Source of the DNA: an uncultured Alphaproteobacteria bacterium | Lineage (GTDB): Bacteria; Pseudomonadota; Alphaproteobacteria; HIMB59 | NCBI GenBank assembly: GCA_902616855.1 | Contig: CACMUL010000002.1 | Location: 124,001-188,000 of the forward strand | DNA: 64,000 nucleotides | Reading direction: 5' to 3' | Shown here: in pieces, positions 34,041 through 43,380 of the stretch | Layout: every line of letters begins with the position of its first letter | Position numbering within the stretch: the stretch's first letter is position 1 | Notes under the pieces: generated by a model | Databases searched by the model: none | The model's input: the letters and a program-made list of their open reading frames with translations, nothing else | Told to the model about the DNA's origin: nothing | Translations under genes and position numbers: made by a program

Positions 34041-34468
34041 TCCGAGCCTTTCTCAACGTTGACTATTTTTAGATCCTTTGTTTTTTTAATTTGTGTTTGT
34101 AATATTTTGTTTAAGGGATCCTTACCTAAGTATTTTTTAAATTTTTTCTGACTTTGTGTAGCTTTATCTGTATTACCCTCAGTTATTGCAACTAATGTCT
34201 CTCTTAGATGTTCAAGACCTTTTTGCTCATTTGAGGATTTGTAGCGCATATATGCAGCTCGTGGATAAATAAAAAGCTTCGTAAATGCATAAGAAAACAA
34301 AATTAAAAGAATAAGAAATGTTATTAAGACAAAAAGGAATTGGACAATGGGAATACTCAGTTGCCAAATTCCTAAAACTAGTGAGAGATTGCCAGCATTG
34401 TTAAACAGATAAAAAAGAACACCGTAACCACTTATAAAAATTATTAAAATTATTAGAAGTCTTATCAT
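34037..34468 (-). CDS. HemY_N-only protein (truncated HemY homologue)
   Basis: A 143-aa protein with two N-terminal membrane helices (about 3-22 and 38-62) and the HemY_N continuation YPRAAYMRYKSSNEQKGLEHLRETLVAITEGNTDKA. Alphaproteobacterial HemY normally continues with ~300 residues of TPR repeats; here the protein stops. It directly follows a Mic60-like gene (one-base overlap) and is near tsaD, the conserved neighbourhood of hemY. Despite the name, HemY is not a proven heme enzyme. Confidence 0.7.
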   Translation of the reverse strand: MIRLLIILIIFISGYGVLFYLFNNAGNLSLVLGIWQLSIPIVQFLFVLITFLILLILFSYAFTKLFIYPRAAYMRYKSSNEQKGLEHLRETLVAITEGNTDKATQSQKKFKKYLGKDPLNKILQTQIKKTKDLKIVNVEKGSD

Positions 34469-35259
34469 TAAATCATATTCTCAAGAAAAATTTGATTATC
34501 GCTGTAGATTTGGGCTAGTTCATAAGAAGATTTAAAAAATATTTTTTGATTAGGGTTTAATTTCTCATATTCAATTATCGCCTTTGTATATTGTCGATTA
34601 TACATTGCATTAATAAATGATGGTAAGGGTTCTAATGAATTTTTTGTTATCTGAATTTCAAATATATTTTCAATAATTCTTTTAAGCCATTGAAAATTAT
34701 TTTGTTTCATAAACTCATTTTGTATATATGTATTTTCATTAATTTGTAATTGCTGTAATGAATATGTATAGTCTGGAATAGTTAGTAATTCTTTAAATTT
34801 TTCTTCATTAAAAAATAAATATTGATTTTGAAGTTTTTGAATATTTTTATTTCGAATTTGCTGTTGATCAATATTAACTATAATCTGATTTATTGACAAA
34901 ATTAATTCATATGCTTCATCATTGGATAATGTAATTTGTTGTGGCTCTGGCTCAACAACAGTAGTTTGGGGTATTTCTTGAACATTTTTTGCTAACTCTA
35001 GTATAAGAGACTCAAGACGATCTACTTTATCTTCGAGTTCTTTGTTATTTAAGTCATTAACAGACGTTGTCTTTTTTTGAACATTTGGTGATTGAGTTTC
35101 TTGATTTAATTTGCTGATTTGAGACTCATCAAATATTAAAAGGTTATTTTGATACAAGTAGCCTCCTGCTACAGTTATAATGATTAAAAATATAACTATC
35201 AGGAAAAGATTTCGTTGTAGAAAACTTTTTTTACTGTCATTTTTTTGATTTTCAGACAT
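34468..35259 (-). CDS. Mic60/mitofilin-like membrane protein (reduced)
   Basis: A 263-aa protein: polar N-terminus, one membrane helix (about 17-36), a Gln/Asn-rich coiled coil (about 40-95), and an all-helical C-terminal part. This is the layout of alphaproteobacterial Mic60 (COG4223), the ancestor of mitochondrial mitofilin, which shapes inner membranes. Sequence signal is weak. Support comes from synteny: Mic60 genes sit next to hemY and divergent from tsaD, as here. hemC and hemD, which usually precede it, are absent from this locus. Function is inferred. Confidence 0.6.
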   Translation of the reverse strand: MSENQKNDSKKSFLQRNLFLIVIFLIIITVAGGYLYQNNLLIFDESQISKLNQETQSPNVQKKTTSVNDLNNKELEDKVDRLESLILELAKNVQEIPQTTVVEPEPQQITLSNDEAYELILSINQIIVNIDQQQIRNKNIQKLQNQYLFFNEEKFKELLTIPDYTYSLQQLQINENTYIQNEFMKQNNFQWLKRIIENIFEIQITKNSLEPLPSFINAMYNRQYTKAIIEYEKLNPNQKIFFKSSYELAQIYSDNQIFLENMI

Positions 35260-35288
35260 TCAATAAGAATCTATATTTTTTTATAATA

Positions 35289-36305
35289 ATGAAAGTTTTA
35301 GCAATAGAAAGTTCTTGTGATGATACATCTATAGCAATTGTAAATGATGATAAAACTGTTGAGTTTCTTGAAACAATTAATCATAAGAAATTTCATAAAG
35401 ATCTTGGGGGCGTCATACCCGAAATGGCAGCACGACAGCATTTAGAAATTCTAGATATATTAGGTAAATCAATTAAAAAAATTAATTTTTCCAAAATTTC
35501 AGCAATAGCTGCAACATTTGGACCTGGGCTTATTGGTGGATTAATTGTGGGGTCATCTTTTGCAAAAGGTTTGTCAATATCTAAAAACGTCAAACTTGTT
35601 GCCATTAATCATTTGCAAGCACATTTATTATCGCCTCGACTTGTATCTGAAATTAAGTTTCCGTATTTATGTCTACTCGTCTCTGGAGGAAATACTGCAT
35701 TAGTATTGGTTAAAAATTCAAAAAGTTTTATCACTCTTGGATCAACAATTGATGACTCAGCAGGTGAGTGTTTTGATAAAGTGGCTAAAGGGCTGGGGTT
35801 GGGGTACCCTGGTGGGCCAGAAATAGAACACTTAGCATTAGGTGGCAATATTGAGAAGTTTAAACTCCCAATGCCTTTAACAAAGAAAAATAATTGTAAT
35901 TTTTCTTTTTCAGGTTTAAAAACAGCAGCACTAAATACCATCAAAAATAATAAAAAAACAAAATTATTTCTTAGAGACTTTTCGGCTTCGTTCCAACATA
36001 CTGTATCTAAAGTGTTAGAAATAAAAATATTAAATAGCATTAAACTCTTACAAAAAGAAAATATTAAAATTAATGATTTTTCTATTTGTGGTGGAGTAGC
36101 GGCAAATAAATATTTAAATACTGAACTTAAAAAACTTATTTCAACAAAGAAACTTAATTTTCATCAAGTACCTTTATCTTTATGTACCGACAACGCTGCA
36201 ATGATTGGTTGGAACGCTATTGAATATATGAAAACTAGAAAAACCAAATTAAATAATTATAATGTTAGACCATCACCCAATATATTAATACATGAACACT
36301 TCTAA
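35289..36305 (+). CDS. tsaD: tRNA t6A threonylcarbamoyltransferase TsaD
   Basis: TsaD, with TsaB and TsaE, transfers the threonylcarbamoyl group to A37 of ANN-decoding tRNAs. The 338-aa protein starts MKVLAIESSCDDTSIAIV. It has the metal-binding pair in INHLQAHLLSP, the nucleotide motif LVSGGNTALV, the KVAKGLGLGYPGGPEIE region and the second metal site SLCTDNAAMIGW. The end overlaps the EVE gene by 14 bases. Confidence 0.97.
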   Translation: MKVLAIESSCDDTSIAIVNDDKTVEFLETINHKKFHKDLGGVIPEMAARQHLEILDILGKSIKKINFSKISAIAATFGPGLIGGLIVGSSFAKGLSISKNVKLVAINHLQAHLLSPRLVSEIKFPYLCLLVSGGNTALVLVKNSKSFITLGSTIDDSAGECFDKVAKGLGLGYPGGPEIEHLALGGNIEKFKLPMPLTKKNNCNFSFSGLKTAALNTIKNNKKTKLFLRDFSASFQHTVSKVLEIKILNSIKLLQKENIKINDFSICGGVAANKYLNTELKKLISTKKLNFHQVPLSLCTDNAAMIGWNAIEYMKTRKTKLNNYNVRPSPNILIHEHF

Positions 36306-36720
36306 AAATTATTGGCTTCTAAAATCAGAGCCTAGTTCTTGGTCATGGGATCAACAAAAAAAGAAAAAAACTGAACATTGGGATGGTGTTAGAAATTACC
36401 AGGCAGCAAATAATATGAAAAACATGAGAAAAGGTGATGAGTGTCTGTTTTATCACTCAGTAACAGAGAAGGCCATAAAGGGAATAGTTAGGGTTACTAA
36501 GGAATATTATCCAGATCACACAGATAAAAAGGGAATATTTGGAATGATTGATGTAACTTATGTCAAAGATCTAAATGAAGTTTACTTATCAGAAATTAAA
36601 GCAGACCCATTTTTCCAAGATTTTCCGCTCGTAAAACAAGCCAGATTAAGTGTGATGCCTGTAACATTGAAGCAATGGAAGAAATTAATTAGTATGAGTG
36701 AAAAAAATGAGAGAATTTAA
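36292..36720 (+). CDS. EVE (PUA-like) domain protein
   Basis: A 142-aa single EVE domain: [15 protein letters not shown] at the N-terminus, [28 protein letters not shown], and [17 protein letters not shown] proteins belong to the PUA superfamily and bind modified nucleobases or RNA; the eukaryotic relative is THYN1. It sits between tsaD and acs with overlaps on both sides. In related genomes EVE lies near tsaD with yciI and gpsA, which are missing here. Confidence 0.92.
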   Translation: MNTSKNYWLLKSEPSSWSWDQQKKKKTEHWDGVRNYQAANNMKNMRKGDECLFYHSVTEKAIKGIVRVTKEYYPDHTDKKGIFGMIDVTYVKDLNEVYLSEIKADPFFQDFPLVKQARLSVMPVTLKQWKKLISMSEKNERI

Positions 36721-38623
36721 ATTATCTAATCCACTCTTATCAAAAGAACAATATGAAAAGATGTATACAGAGTCTTTTAATGATAAAGAGCAATTCTGGT
36801 CTAAAGTGGCAAAATCTCAACTAACGTGGTCTAAAGATTTCACTAAAGTTAAAAACACCGACTATGACGGTGACGTATCTATTAAATGGTTTGAGGATGG
36901 TGAATTGAACGTTTGTTATAACTGTGTCGATAGACATGTGGAAACACAACCAAATGAAATAGCAGTTATTTGGGAGGGAGATGATACTAGTAAAAATAAA
37001 ACTTACACCTATAAAGAACTAAAGTCAGAAGTAAGTAAATTTGCAAATGTTCTTAAAAAACTTGGTGTACGAAAAGGCGATGTAGTAACAATTTACTTGA
37101 CTATGATTCCTGAAGTTGCATTTGCTATGTTGGCTTGTGCAAGAATAGGTGCAGTTCATTCAGTAATATTTGGGGGCTTCGCCCCAGAGTCAATAGCAGG
37201 ACGAATTAAAGATTGCAAATCACAATTTGTAATTACAGCTGACGAGGGTGTTCGAGGTGGAAAGATAATTCCACTTAAAAAATATATTAATACAGCTTTA
37301 GAGAGTTGTGATAGTTCCATAAAGACTCTTGTAATTCGGTATACAAATACTCAAGAGGAATTACATAAAGATAACAATTTTTATTATGATGAATTAATTA
37401 AAGAAGTAGACGATCAATGTGTATGTGTATCAATGAATGCAGAAGCTCCTCTTTTCATTTTATATACATCTGGTTCTACAGGTAAGCCAAAAGGTGTTCT
37501 TCATACTACAGGGGGATATTTAGTTTATGCCTCATTTACGCATAAATACTCTTTTGACTATCATCCAGGTGATGTTTACTGGTGCACCGCCGATGCTGGA
37601 TGGATTACAGGACATTCTTATTCTGTTTATGGTCCGCTCGCAAACGGTGGTAAAACATTATTGTTCGAAGGCGTTCCTAACTATCCAGACTTTTCTCGCT
37701 TTTGGGAGGTTTGCGATAAATACAAAGTTAATATTTTTTACACAGCACCTACTGTTTTAAGGTCTTTGATGAAAGAGGGTAATTCATATATTGAAAAATG
37801 TGATTTAAGTTCTTTAAGAATTTTGGGGACGGTTGGCGAGCCAATTAATCCTGAGGCTTGGAGTTGGTACTCAACGGTAGTAGGTAAAGATAAATGTCCT
37901 ATTATAGATACCTGGTGGCAAACTGAAACAGGAGGACATTTAATATCCCCAATACCTGGGGTTTCGAAACTTAAACCTGGTAGTGCAACCAAACCATATT
38001 TTGGAATTGAAGCTGCAATTGTAGACGATAGTGGAAATATTTTAGAGGGTGAGTGTGAAGGTAAGCTATGTATATTAGATAGTTGGCCAGGTCAAATGAG
38101 AACTGTATACGGTGATCACAAGCGTTTTACTGATACATATTTTAGCCAGTACAAAGGAAAGTATTTTACAGGCGACGGATGTCGAAGAGATAAAGATGGA
38201 TTTTATTGGATTACTGGCAGGGTTGATGATTGCATAAATGTGTCAGGTCATTTGCTTGGGACAGCAGAAATTGAAAGTGCTTTTGTTGAACATGAACTTG
38301 TTTCTGAAGCTGCTGTAGTAGGATACCCACACGATATTAAAGGTCAGGGTATTTATGCTTATGTTACTACAAAAACAGGTGTGGAAGTTAGTGAAGACTT
38401 GAAAAAAGAACTCATTCAATGGATAAGAAAAAAAATAGGGCCCATAGCAACTCCCGATAAATTACAATTTTCTCCTGGGCTTCCAAAAACTAGGTCGGGT
38501 AAAATAATGAGAAGAATTTTAAGAAAAATTGCCTCTCAAGAAGAGGACCAACTTGGTGACACGTCTACATTAGCTGACCCAAATGTTGTACAATCTTTAA
38601 TAGACGGGTCTAAAAATATCTAA
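36707..38623 (+). CDS. acs: Acetyl-CoA synthetase
   Basis: Acs activates acetate to acetyl-CoA through acetyl-AMP. I prefer ATG 36707 over the GTG at 36698 in the track (638 aa). Seen: ATP-binding P-loop [14 protein letters not shown], the [10 protein letters not shown] motif, [21 protein letters not shown], and the C-terminal [13 protein letters not shown], whose lysine is acetylated in characterised Acs enzymes to shut off activity. The start overlaps the EVE gene end. rsmB follows with no gap. Confidence 0.96.
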   Translation: MREFKLSNPLLSKEQYEKMYTESFNDKEQFWSKVAKSQLTWSKDFTKVKNTDYDGDVSIKWFEDGELNVCYNCVDRHVETQPNEIAVIWEGDDTSKNKTYTYKELKSEVSKFANVLKKLGVRKGDVVTIYLTMIPEVAFAMLACARIGAVHSVIFGGFAPESIAGRIKDCKSQFVITADEGVRGGKIIPLKKYINTALESCDSSIKTLVIRYTNTQEELHKDNNFYYDELIKEVDDQCVCVSMNAEAPLFILYTSGSTGKPKGVLHTTGGYLVYASFTHKYSFDYHPGDVYWCTADAGWITGHSYSVYGPLANGGKTLLFEGVPNYPDFSRFWEVCDKYKVNIFYTAPTVLRSLMKEGNSYIEKCDLSSLRILGTVGEPINPEAWSWYSTVVGKDKCPIIDTWWQTETGGHLISPIPGVSKLKPGSATKPYFGIEAAIVDDSGNILEGECEGKLCILDSWPGQMRTVYGDHKRFTDTYFSQYKGKYFTGDGCRRDKDGFYWITGRVDDCINVSGHLLGTAEIESAFVEHELVSEAAVVGYPHDIKGQGIYAYVTTKTGVEVSEDLKKELIQWIRKKIGPIATPDKLQFSPGLPKTRSGKIMRRILRKIASQEEDQLGDTSTLADPNVVQSLIDGSKNI

Positions 38624-39788
38624 TTTATCAGATATCTCAAATTTATTTTACTCAATCAAAAGAATTGATCAAGGAAGTAGCATCGATAATGCTTTAAATA
38701 CTTATCCTAAACTAAAGAGAAATTTTCTTTTTTTTATAATTCAAGAGTATTACAGAAATTACGAAAATTTAAATCAAGTACTTTTAAAATATACAAATAA
38801 TAAAACACCAAAAAAGGTTTTAACAATTTTAAAAATTAGTTTAGTGCTTATGTTTTTTTCAAATAAGCCGCATTATGCTATTGTGAATGATACAGTTGAA
38901 GCTAGTAAAGAATTTAAAAAAGATGGATTAGTGAATGCTGTATTGAGAAGTGTATTAAGAGACAAAAATAATATACAACTTGGAAAATTTATTTATCCTA
39001 AATTTAAAAAAATAGTTGATAAAGTTTTTTCTAGTAAATCTATAAGAAAATATATTTATCAGACTCTTTTTGAAAAACCTATAAACTATCAAGTAAGTCT
39101 TAAAGATCAAAAAGATGCTATATACGAAAAAAGAGTTTTTTTATTGGAAAAAAAAATTAAGTCAAACTGTTATGTTCAAGATATAGGAAATTTTGAAATT
39201 ATCAGATCAACGATATCTTTTTATAATGACAAAAATATATTAGATATCTGTGCTGCTCCTGGTGGGAAAAGTATATTGTTGCAATCTTTTGGTTTTACAG
39301 TATGTGCAATTGATAAATCACAAAATCAAATAAATAAATTTTATGAGAATTTAAGACGATTGAAGTTAAACTTAAATATTAAGAAAATTGATTTTTTAAA
39401 GGAAAAATATTTAGTTAAATATAACTCAATACTTTTAGATGCCCCCTGTAGTGCACTCGGAACTTTCAAAAGGAACCCTGACGTAACAAAAAAAGTCGAT
39501 CAAGCTCAAATTAAGAAACATCAAAAAACTCAAATAGAAATACTTGAAAAATCGTTGAAAATATTAAAAAAAAACGGTTTTTTAGTATATATTGTATGCT
39601 CATTTCATCCTTTTGAGACAATCGATGTCATTGATAAAATTTCACAAAAACATAACAATATTAAAATACACAATATTAACTCAGAAAAAATGATAAAAAG
39701 AAAAAATGGATATTTTATTAATCCATTGAAGTTTAAGAATTTTGGAGGCTCTGATATTTTTTTCGTATCAGTTTTAGAAAAAAAATAA
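38616..39788 (+). CDS. rsmB: 16S rRNA m5C967 methyltransferase RsmB with non-canonical start
   Basis: The catalytic half is clear: SAM motif [29 protein letters not shown] (acid/base Cys loop) and [11 protein letters not shown] (nucleophile Cys). The track starts at ATG 38844, but the frame is open back to a TAG at 38601-38603. The upstream 76 codons encode the NusB-like N-terminal domain ([20 protein letters not shown]). No ATG, GTG or TTG exists in that stretch. I place the start at ATA 38616 (overlapping the acs stop) only as a best guess; ATC 38634 or ATT 38664 are alternatives. The end overlaps rpe by one base. Confidence 0.85.
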   Translation: MSNLSDISNLFYSIKRIDQGSSIDNALNTYPKLKRNFLFFIIQEYYRNYENLNQVLLKYTNNKTPKKVLTILKISLVLMFFSNKPHYAIVNDTVEASKEFKKDGLVNAVLRSVLRDKNNIQLGKFIYPKFKKIVDKVFSSKSIRKYIYQTLFEKPINYQVSLKDQKDAIYEKRVFLLEKKIKSNCYVQDIGNFEIIRSTISFYNDKNILDICAAPGGKSILLQSFGFTVCAIDKSQNQINKFYENLRRLKLNLNIKKIDFLKEKYLVKYNSILLDAPCSALGTFKRNPDVTKKVDQAQIKKHQKTQIEILEKSLKILKKNGFLVYIVCSFHPFETIDVIDKISQKHNNIKIHNINSEKMIKRKNGYFINPLKFKNFGGSDIFFVSVLEKK

Positions 39789-40444
39789 TGTCGATAATTA
39801 TTTCCCCATCAATTTTAGGTGGCTCTTTCTCTAATATGGAAAAAACTATATTAGAAATCAACAAGTCTAGAGCGGAATACATTCACTTCGATGTTATGGA
39901 TGGAGATTTTGTACCTAATTTAACATTTGGTCCCCAGTTTATATCTAATTTGAGATCATACTCTAACAAGGTATTTGATGTACATCTCATGATAAATAGA
40001 GTTGAAAAATTTATTGATGATTATATCGAAGCTGGATCAAATATTATTTCTTTTCATATAGAAATTGATGATGATATAAAAAGTCTTATATCTAAAATAA
40101 AAAATAATAATATAAAATGTGGGATTGCAATTAAACCCAAAACCCCATGGGATAACATTGAACCTTACCTAGATGATATTGATCAAGTTATCGTAATGAC
40201 AGTAGAACCCGGATTTGGCGGGCAAGTCTTTATGAACGATCAAATTAATAAAATTAAAAAAATATCTGAATACATTAAATCTAAAAATTTGGATGTTAAA
40301 ATAGAAATTGATGGTGGAATAAATTATGAGACTGGAAAAACCTGCATTGAAGTTGGAGCAGATATCTTAGTGGCTGGTTCATTTCTATTCAAACAAGAGG
40401 ATCTTATTAAAGCCACTAACTCTCTATTTGATACATTGAATTAA
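39788..40444 (+). CDS. rpe: Ribulose-phosphate 3-epimerase
   Basis: Rpe interconverts ribulose-5-P and xylulose-5-P in the pentose phosphate pathway. The 218-aa TIM barrel has the family signatures ISPSILGGSFSNM, YIHFDVMDGDFVPNLTFG, VDVHLM-like FDVHLMI, MTVEPGFGGQVF and EIDGGI, which contain the metal ligands and catalytic Asp pair. One-base overlaps with rsmB and purH indicate one transcript. Confidence 0.97.
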   Translation: MSIIISPSILGGSFSNMEKTILEINKSRAEYIHFDVMDGDFVPNLTFGPQFISNLRSYSNKVFDVHLMINRVEKFIDDYIEAGSNIISFHIEIDDDIKSLISKIKNNNIKCGIAIKPKTPWDNIEPYLDDIDQVIVMTVEPGFGGQVFMNDQINKIKKISEYIKSKNLDVKIEIDGGINYETGKTCIEVGADILVAGSFLFKQEDLIKATNSLFDTLN

Positions 40445-41907
40445 TGGGCAAGAATGTAATTATTTCTGTTTTTGATAAATCTAATTTAGATGTCATAGCA
40501 AAATTTCTAATTAATAAAAAATTTACAATCTATTCAACAGGAGGCACTTCAAAATTTCTAAGAAAAATAAATATCCCACATAAAGAAATAACTAAATATA
40601 CAAAGCAAAAAGAAATACTTGGCGGACGTGTCAAAACCCTTCATCCAAAAATCTTTGGAGGTCTCTTAGGGACGAATGCTAAAGATCATAAAAATGATTT
40701 GAAAAAAGAGAAGATTGTCGAATTTGATCTATTAGTGGCGAATTTGTATCCGTTCGAAGAAACAGTTAAAAATACAAAAACTAAGTCAAAAATCATAGAA
40801 ATGATTGATATTGGTGGCCATAGTTTAATAAGAGCAGCTGTTAAAAACTATGAGAAAACTATACCCCTTATTAACCCAAGAGATTATGATTATTTTATAA
40901 AAAATTTTCCCTTAAAGCCCATATTAAAAAAGAAGTTTGCAATAAAAGCAATTGATCATATTACGGAATACGATTATGAAATTTCAAATTGGTTCAAAGG
41001 TAAGTCATTAACTAAATATCCGTTGAGATATGGAGAGAATCCTCAACAAAAAGCATCAGCTATAATTGATAACAATAAATTTTCTCAAATTAGTGGTGAT
41101 AAAAAACTTAGCTACAATAATCTTTTAGATATAGATGCAGGGGTGCAGCTAACATATGGGTTTAAAACAAAAAGTAATATTTGCACGATAATAAAACATG
41201 GCACTCCCTGCGGTGCATCATTAAAAAAAAATCAAGCCGAAAGTTACCTTAAAGCGCTTGCAGGTGATCCTCTAAGTTCTTTTGGTGGGGTTATTGCTTT
41301 CAATCAAGTATTAAAAAAACAAACTGCTAAACTATTGATAAAAAATTTCTACGAAGTAGTAACTGCACCTGAATTTGAAAAAGAAGCTCTTAAATTGCTT
41401 AGAGAGAGGAAGAATTTAAGAGTTATTAAGGTAAAAAAAGGTTTAAAGAATATCGAGAAAAAATCTTTTTTTGGAGGAACGTTGATACAGGATGTAAATA
41501 CTAAAAACTCCTCTGTGGATACAATAAATGGAAAAAATAAATTAGATAAAGAAAAATTTGGGTTTTTTGTAAATGTCTTAAAAAATATAAAATCTAATGC
41601 TATTGCTTTGTTTGATCAAGATAGCCTAGTATCCCAGTCAGGGGGTCAAACTTCCAGAGTTGACGCATTAGAGATCTGTCTCAGAAAGTTTAAATATCAA
41701 AGTGACGTAAACAAAAATAAAAACCTATTTTTATTTTCAGATGCATTTTTTCCATTCACAGACTCACTATCAATAATTAAAAGGCAAAAAATTAAAATTG
41801 ATATTTATGCACCAATGGGATCCAAGAACGACTCAAAAATTTGTAATTATGTGAAGAAGCATAAATTAAAATTTTTTAAGTTGAGTGATCGCCATTTTAA
41901 ACATTGA
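40444..41907 (+). CDS. purH: Bifunctional AICAR transformylase/IMP cyclohydrolase PurH
   Basis: PurH performs the last two steps of IMP synthesis using 10-formyl-THF. The N-terminal cyclohydrolase has IYSTGGTSKFL, GGRVKTLHPKIFGG and DIGGHSLIRAAVKN. The transformylase has RYGENPQQKA, IIKHGTPCGAS (catalytic Lys-His) and VSQSGGQTSRVDA. At 487 aa it is ~30-40 residues shorter than usual, with small deletions rather than loss of motifs. Fits with folD in the same window for cofactor supply. Confidence 0.97.
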   Translation: MGKNVIISVFDKSNLDVIAKFLINKKFTIYSTGGTSKFLRKINIPHKEITKYTKQKEILGGRVKTLHPKIFGGLLGTNAKDHKNDLKKEKIVEFDLLVANLYPFEETVKNTKTKSKIIEMIDIGGHSLIRAAVKNYEKTIPLINPRDYDYFIKNFPLKPILKKKFAIKAIDHITEYDYEISNWFKGKSLTKYPLRYGENPQQKASAIIDNNKFSQISGDKKLSYNNLLDIDAGVQLTYGFKTKSNICTIIKHGTPCGASLKKNQAESYLKALAGDPLSSFGGVIAFNQVLKKQTAKLLIKNFYEVVTAPEFEKEALKLLRERKNLRVIKVKKGLKNIEKKSFFGGTLIQDVNTKNSSVDTINGKNKLDKEKFGFFVNVLKNIKSNAIALFDQDSLVSQSGGQTSRVDALEICLRKFKYQSDVNKNKNLFLFSDAFFPFTDSLSIIKRQKIKIDIYAPMGSKNDSKICNYVKKHKLKFFKLSDRHFKH

Positions 41908-42212
41908 TAGATATATTTAAAAATAAACCTCCTAAAAGAGAGTATAAACAACTTAAAAGATATCAAAATAAGACGTTTATAAAGAAATATAGTTTAAATA
42001 TTGTTTATGATTTTTTTAAAGAATATCCTGAAGAAAAAAGAGGAAGAAAGAATTTTAAAAATAAAGAGGTTCAAAATGTAAAGGCCTTGATATATGAGGA
42101 TATTTTTCAAAAAGCTATCGCTATAAAAGCAGACTGCATTGGTTCAATAAAAGAAGATGTATCAAAAGAAAAAATTATGATTACAGTGTCCTTTTTCAGA
42201 AAAAATGAATGA
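41904..42212 (+). CDS. Unknown small basic protein
   Basis: I do not recognise this 102-aa product. It is lysine-rich and soluble, with a basic N-terminal half (NKPPKREYKQLKRYQNKTFIKKY) and a C-terminal half that looks alpha/beta (VQNVKALIYEDIFQKAIAIKADC, KIMITVSFFRKNE). The start is TTG at 41904 overlapping the purH stop; its end overlaps the HAD gene start by eight bases. Overlap on both sides and a codon pattern like its neighbours argue that it is real and translated. Confidence 0.6.
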   Translation: MIDIFKNKPPKREYKQLKRYQNKTFIKKYSLNIVYDFFKEYPEEKRGRKNFKNKEVQNVKALIYEDIFQKAIAIKADCIGSIKEDVSKEKIMITVSFFRKNE

Positions 42213-42759
42213 TAATAGAATTTTATTTGTTGATCTAGATGGAACTTTAATCAAAGAGGACTTATCAAATTTAGCATTTGTTGATTTTTTAAAGAAAAAA
42301 CCTTTTTTGCTTTTCTTTTATTTGTTCATTTTTTTGTTCAAAGGGAAATCTTTTCTTAAAGAAAAAATATCAACAGGTTTTAAGGTGCCAATAAAGAAAT
42401 TGAAGTTTAACCAGGCATGTCTTGAATACATAAAACAAGTTAAGAATCATCATAGGGTGGTATATCTAATATCAGGAAGTCATCAGTTACTAGTAGATCA
42501 AATAGATCAACATTTAAAAATTTTCTTCGAGTCATTTGGTACAAAAAAAAACTTTAATATGGTTGGTATAAATAAAGTTAAGTTTATAAATGATGAATTA
42601 AAAATTTTCAGCTTTGACTATTTAGGAAATAGCAATCAAGATTTACCAATTTGGGAACATACCAAGAGAATTATTTATACAAATGTATCAAATGATTTAA
42701 AAAAAATTATAGATATGTCAGAATTAGATAAATTCGAAGTAAAAGAAAAATTTAATTGA
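42205..42759 (+). CDS. Stand-alone HAD phosphatase resembling the N-terminus of HAD-UbiA fusions
   Basis: A 184-aa HAD-superfamily protein with motif I FVDLDGTLIKEDL, motif II VVYLISGSHQLL, and a motif-IV-like FSFDYLGNSNQDLPIWE. Motif I and the FDYLGNSNQDLPIW ending closely resemble the HAD domain fused to UbiA-type prenyltransferases. Here no UbiA domain follows; the next gene encodes a LysE transporter. The insert LLFFYLFIFLFKGKSFLKEK is hydrophobic and may touch the membrane. Substrate unknown. Confidence 0.75.
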   Translation: MNDNRILFVDLDGTLIKEDLSNLAFVDFLKKKPFLLFFYLFIFLFKGKSFLKEKISTGFKVPIKKLKFNQACLEYIKQVKNHHRVVYLISGSHQLLVDQIDQHLKIFFESFGTKKNFNMVGINKVKFINDELKIFSFDYLGNSNQDLPIWEHTKRIIYTNVSNDLKKIIDMSELDKFEVKEKFN

Positions 42760-42761
42760 TA

Positions 42762-43376
42762 ATGACAATTTTATTATTTTCTCAAATTTTTATAGTTTGT
42801 TTATTAGGGGCAATGTCCCCGGGCCCAAGCATGGTTGTGGTTGTAAATAATGCAATTTTTAAAAGTAAGTTCAGTGGCGTATTAACTGCAATTGGCCATG
42901 GTATTGGAATTAGTATCTATGCTCTATGTGCAGTTATTGGAATTGGCTTAATTATACAAACAAATATATTTGTTTTTAATTTACTGAAATTATTATCAAT
43001 ATTCTTCTTACTTTATTTAGGAATTCAAACAATCAGAAGTAGAAATAAAATCGAGTTTGGTGGAAATCAGAATTTCAGTGTCACGAAATCGTTTTCCCAA
43101 GGTTTTTTAATATCAATATTAAATCCAAAGATTTTTATTTGGTTTTTAGCAATTTACTCACAATTTATGTCTTATGATAATGATATGTTCTTGAATGTAG
43201 CGTTAGTATTGATTGCAGGAACTGTTGACGCCCTATGGTACATACTTTTAGTGAACTTAGTTACCTCAAAGGTTATTCTAGACCAAATTAAAAAAAAATC
43301 AGGGATCATACAAATAATTGTTGGATATTTGTTAATTTTAATATCCGCGTTACTACTGTTGGAAATTTTGATTTAA
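42762..43376 (+). CDS. LysE/RhtB family exporter
   Basis: A ~205-aa membrane protein with six helices and the family start LLGAMSPGPSMVVVVNNAIFKS plus GFLISILNPKIFIWFLA. LysE-family members export amino acids. The track uses TTG 42756; ATG 42762 is equally possible and I use it. It starts just after the HAD stop. Confidence 0.9.
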   Translation: MTILLFSQIFIVCLLGAMSPGPSMVVVVNNAIFKSKFSGVLTAIGHGIGISIYALCAVIGIGLIIQTNIFVFNLLKLLSIFFLLYLGIQTIRSRNKIEFGGNQNFSVTKSFSQGFLISILNPKIFIWFLAIYSQFMSYDNDMFLNVALVLIAGTVDALWYILLVNLVTSKVILDQIKKKSGIIQIIVGYLLILISALLLLEILI

Positions 43377-43380
43377 TATA

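Noticed and set aside
35609-36040. 143-aa minus-strand ORF inside tsaD
   Set aside because: Antisense to conserved TsaD motifs; no family resemblance.
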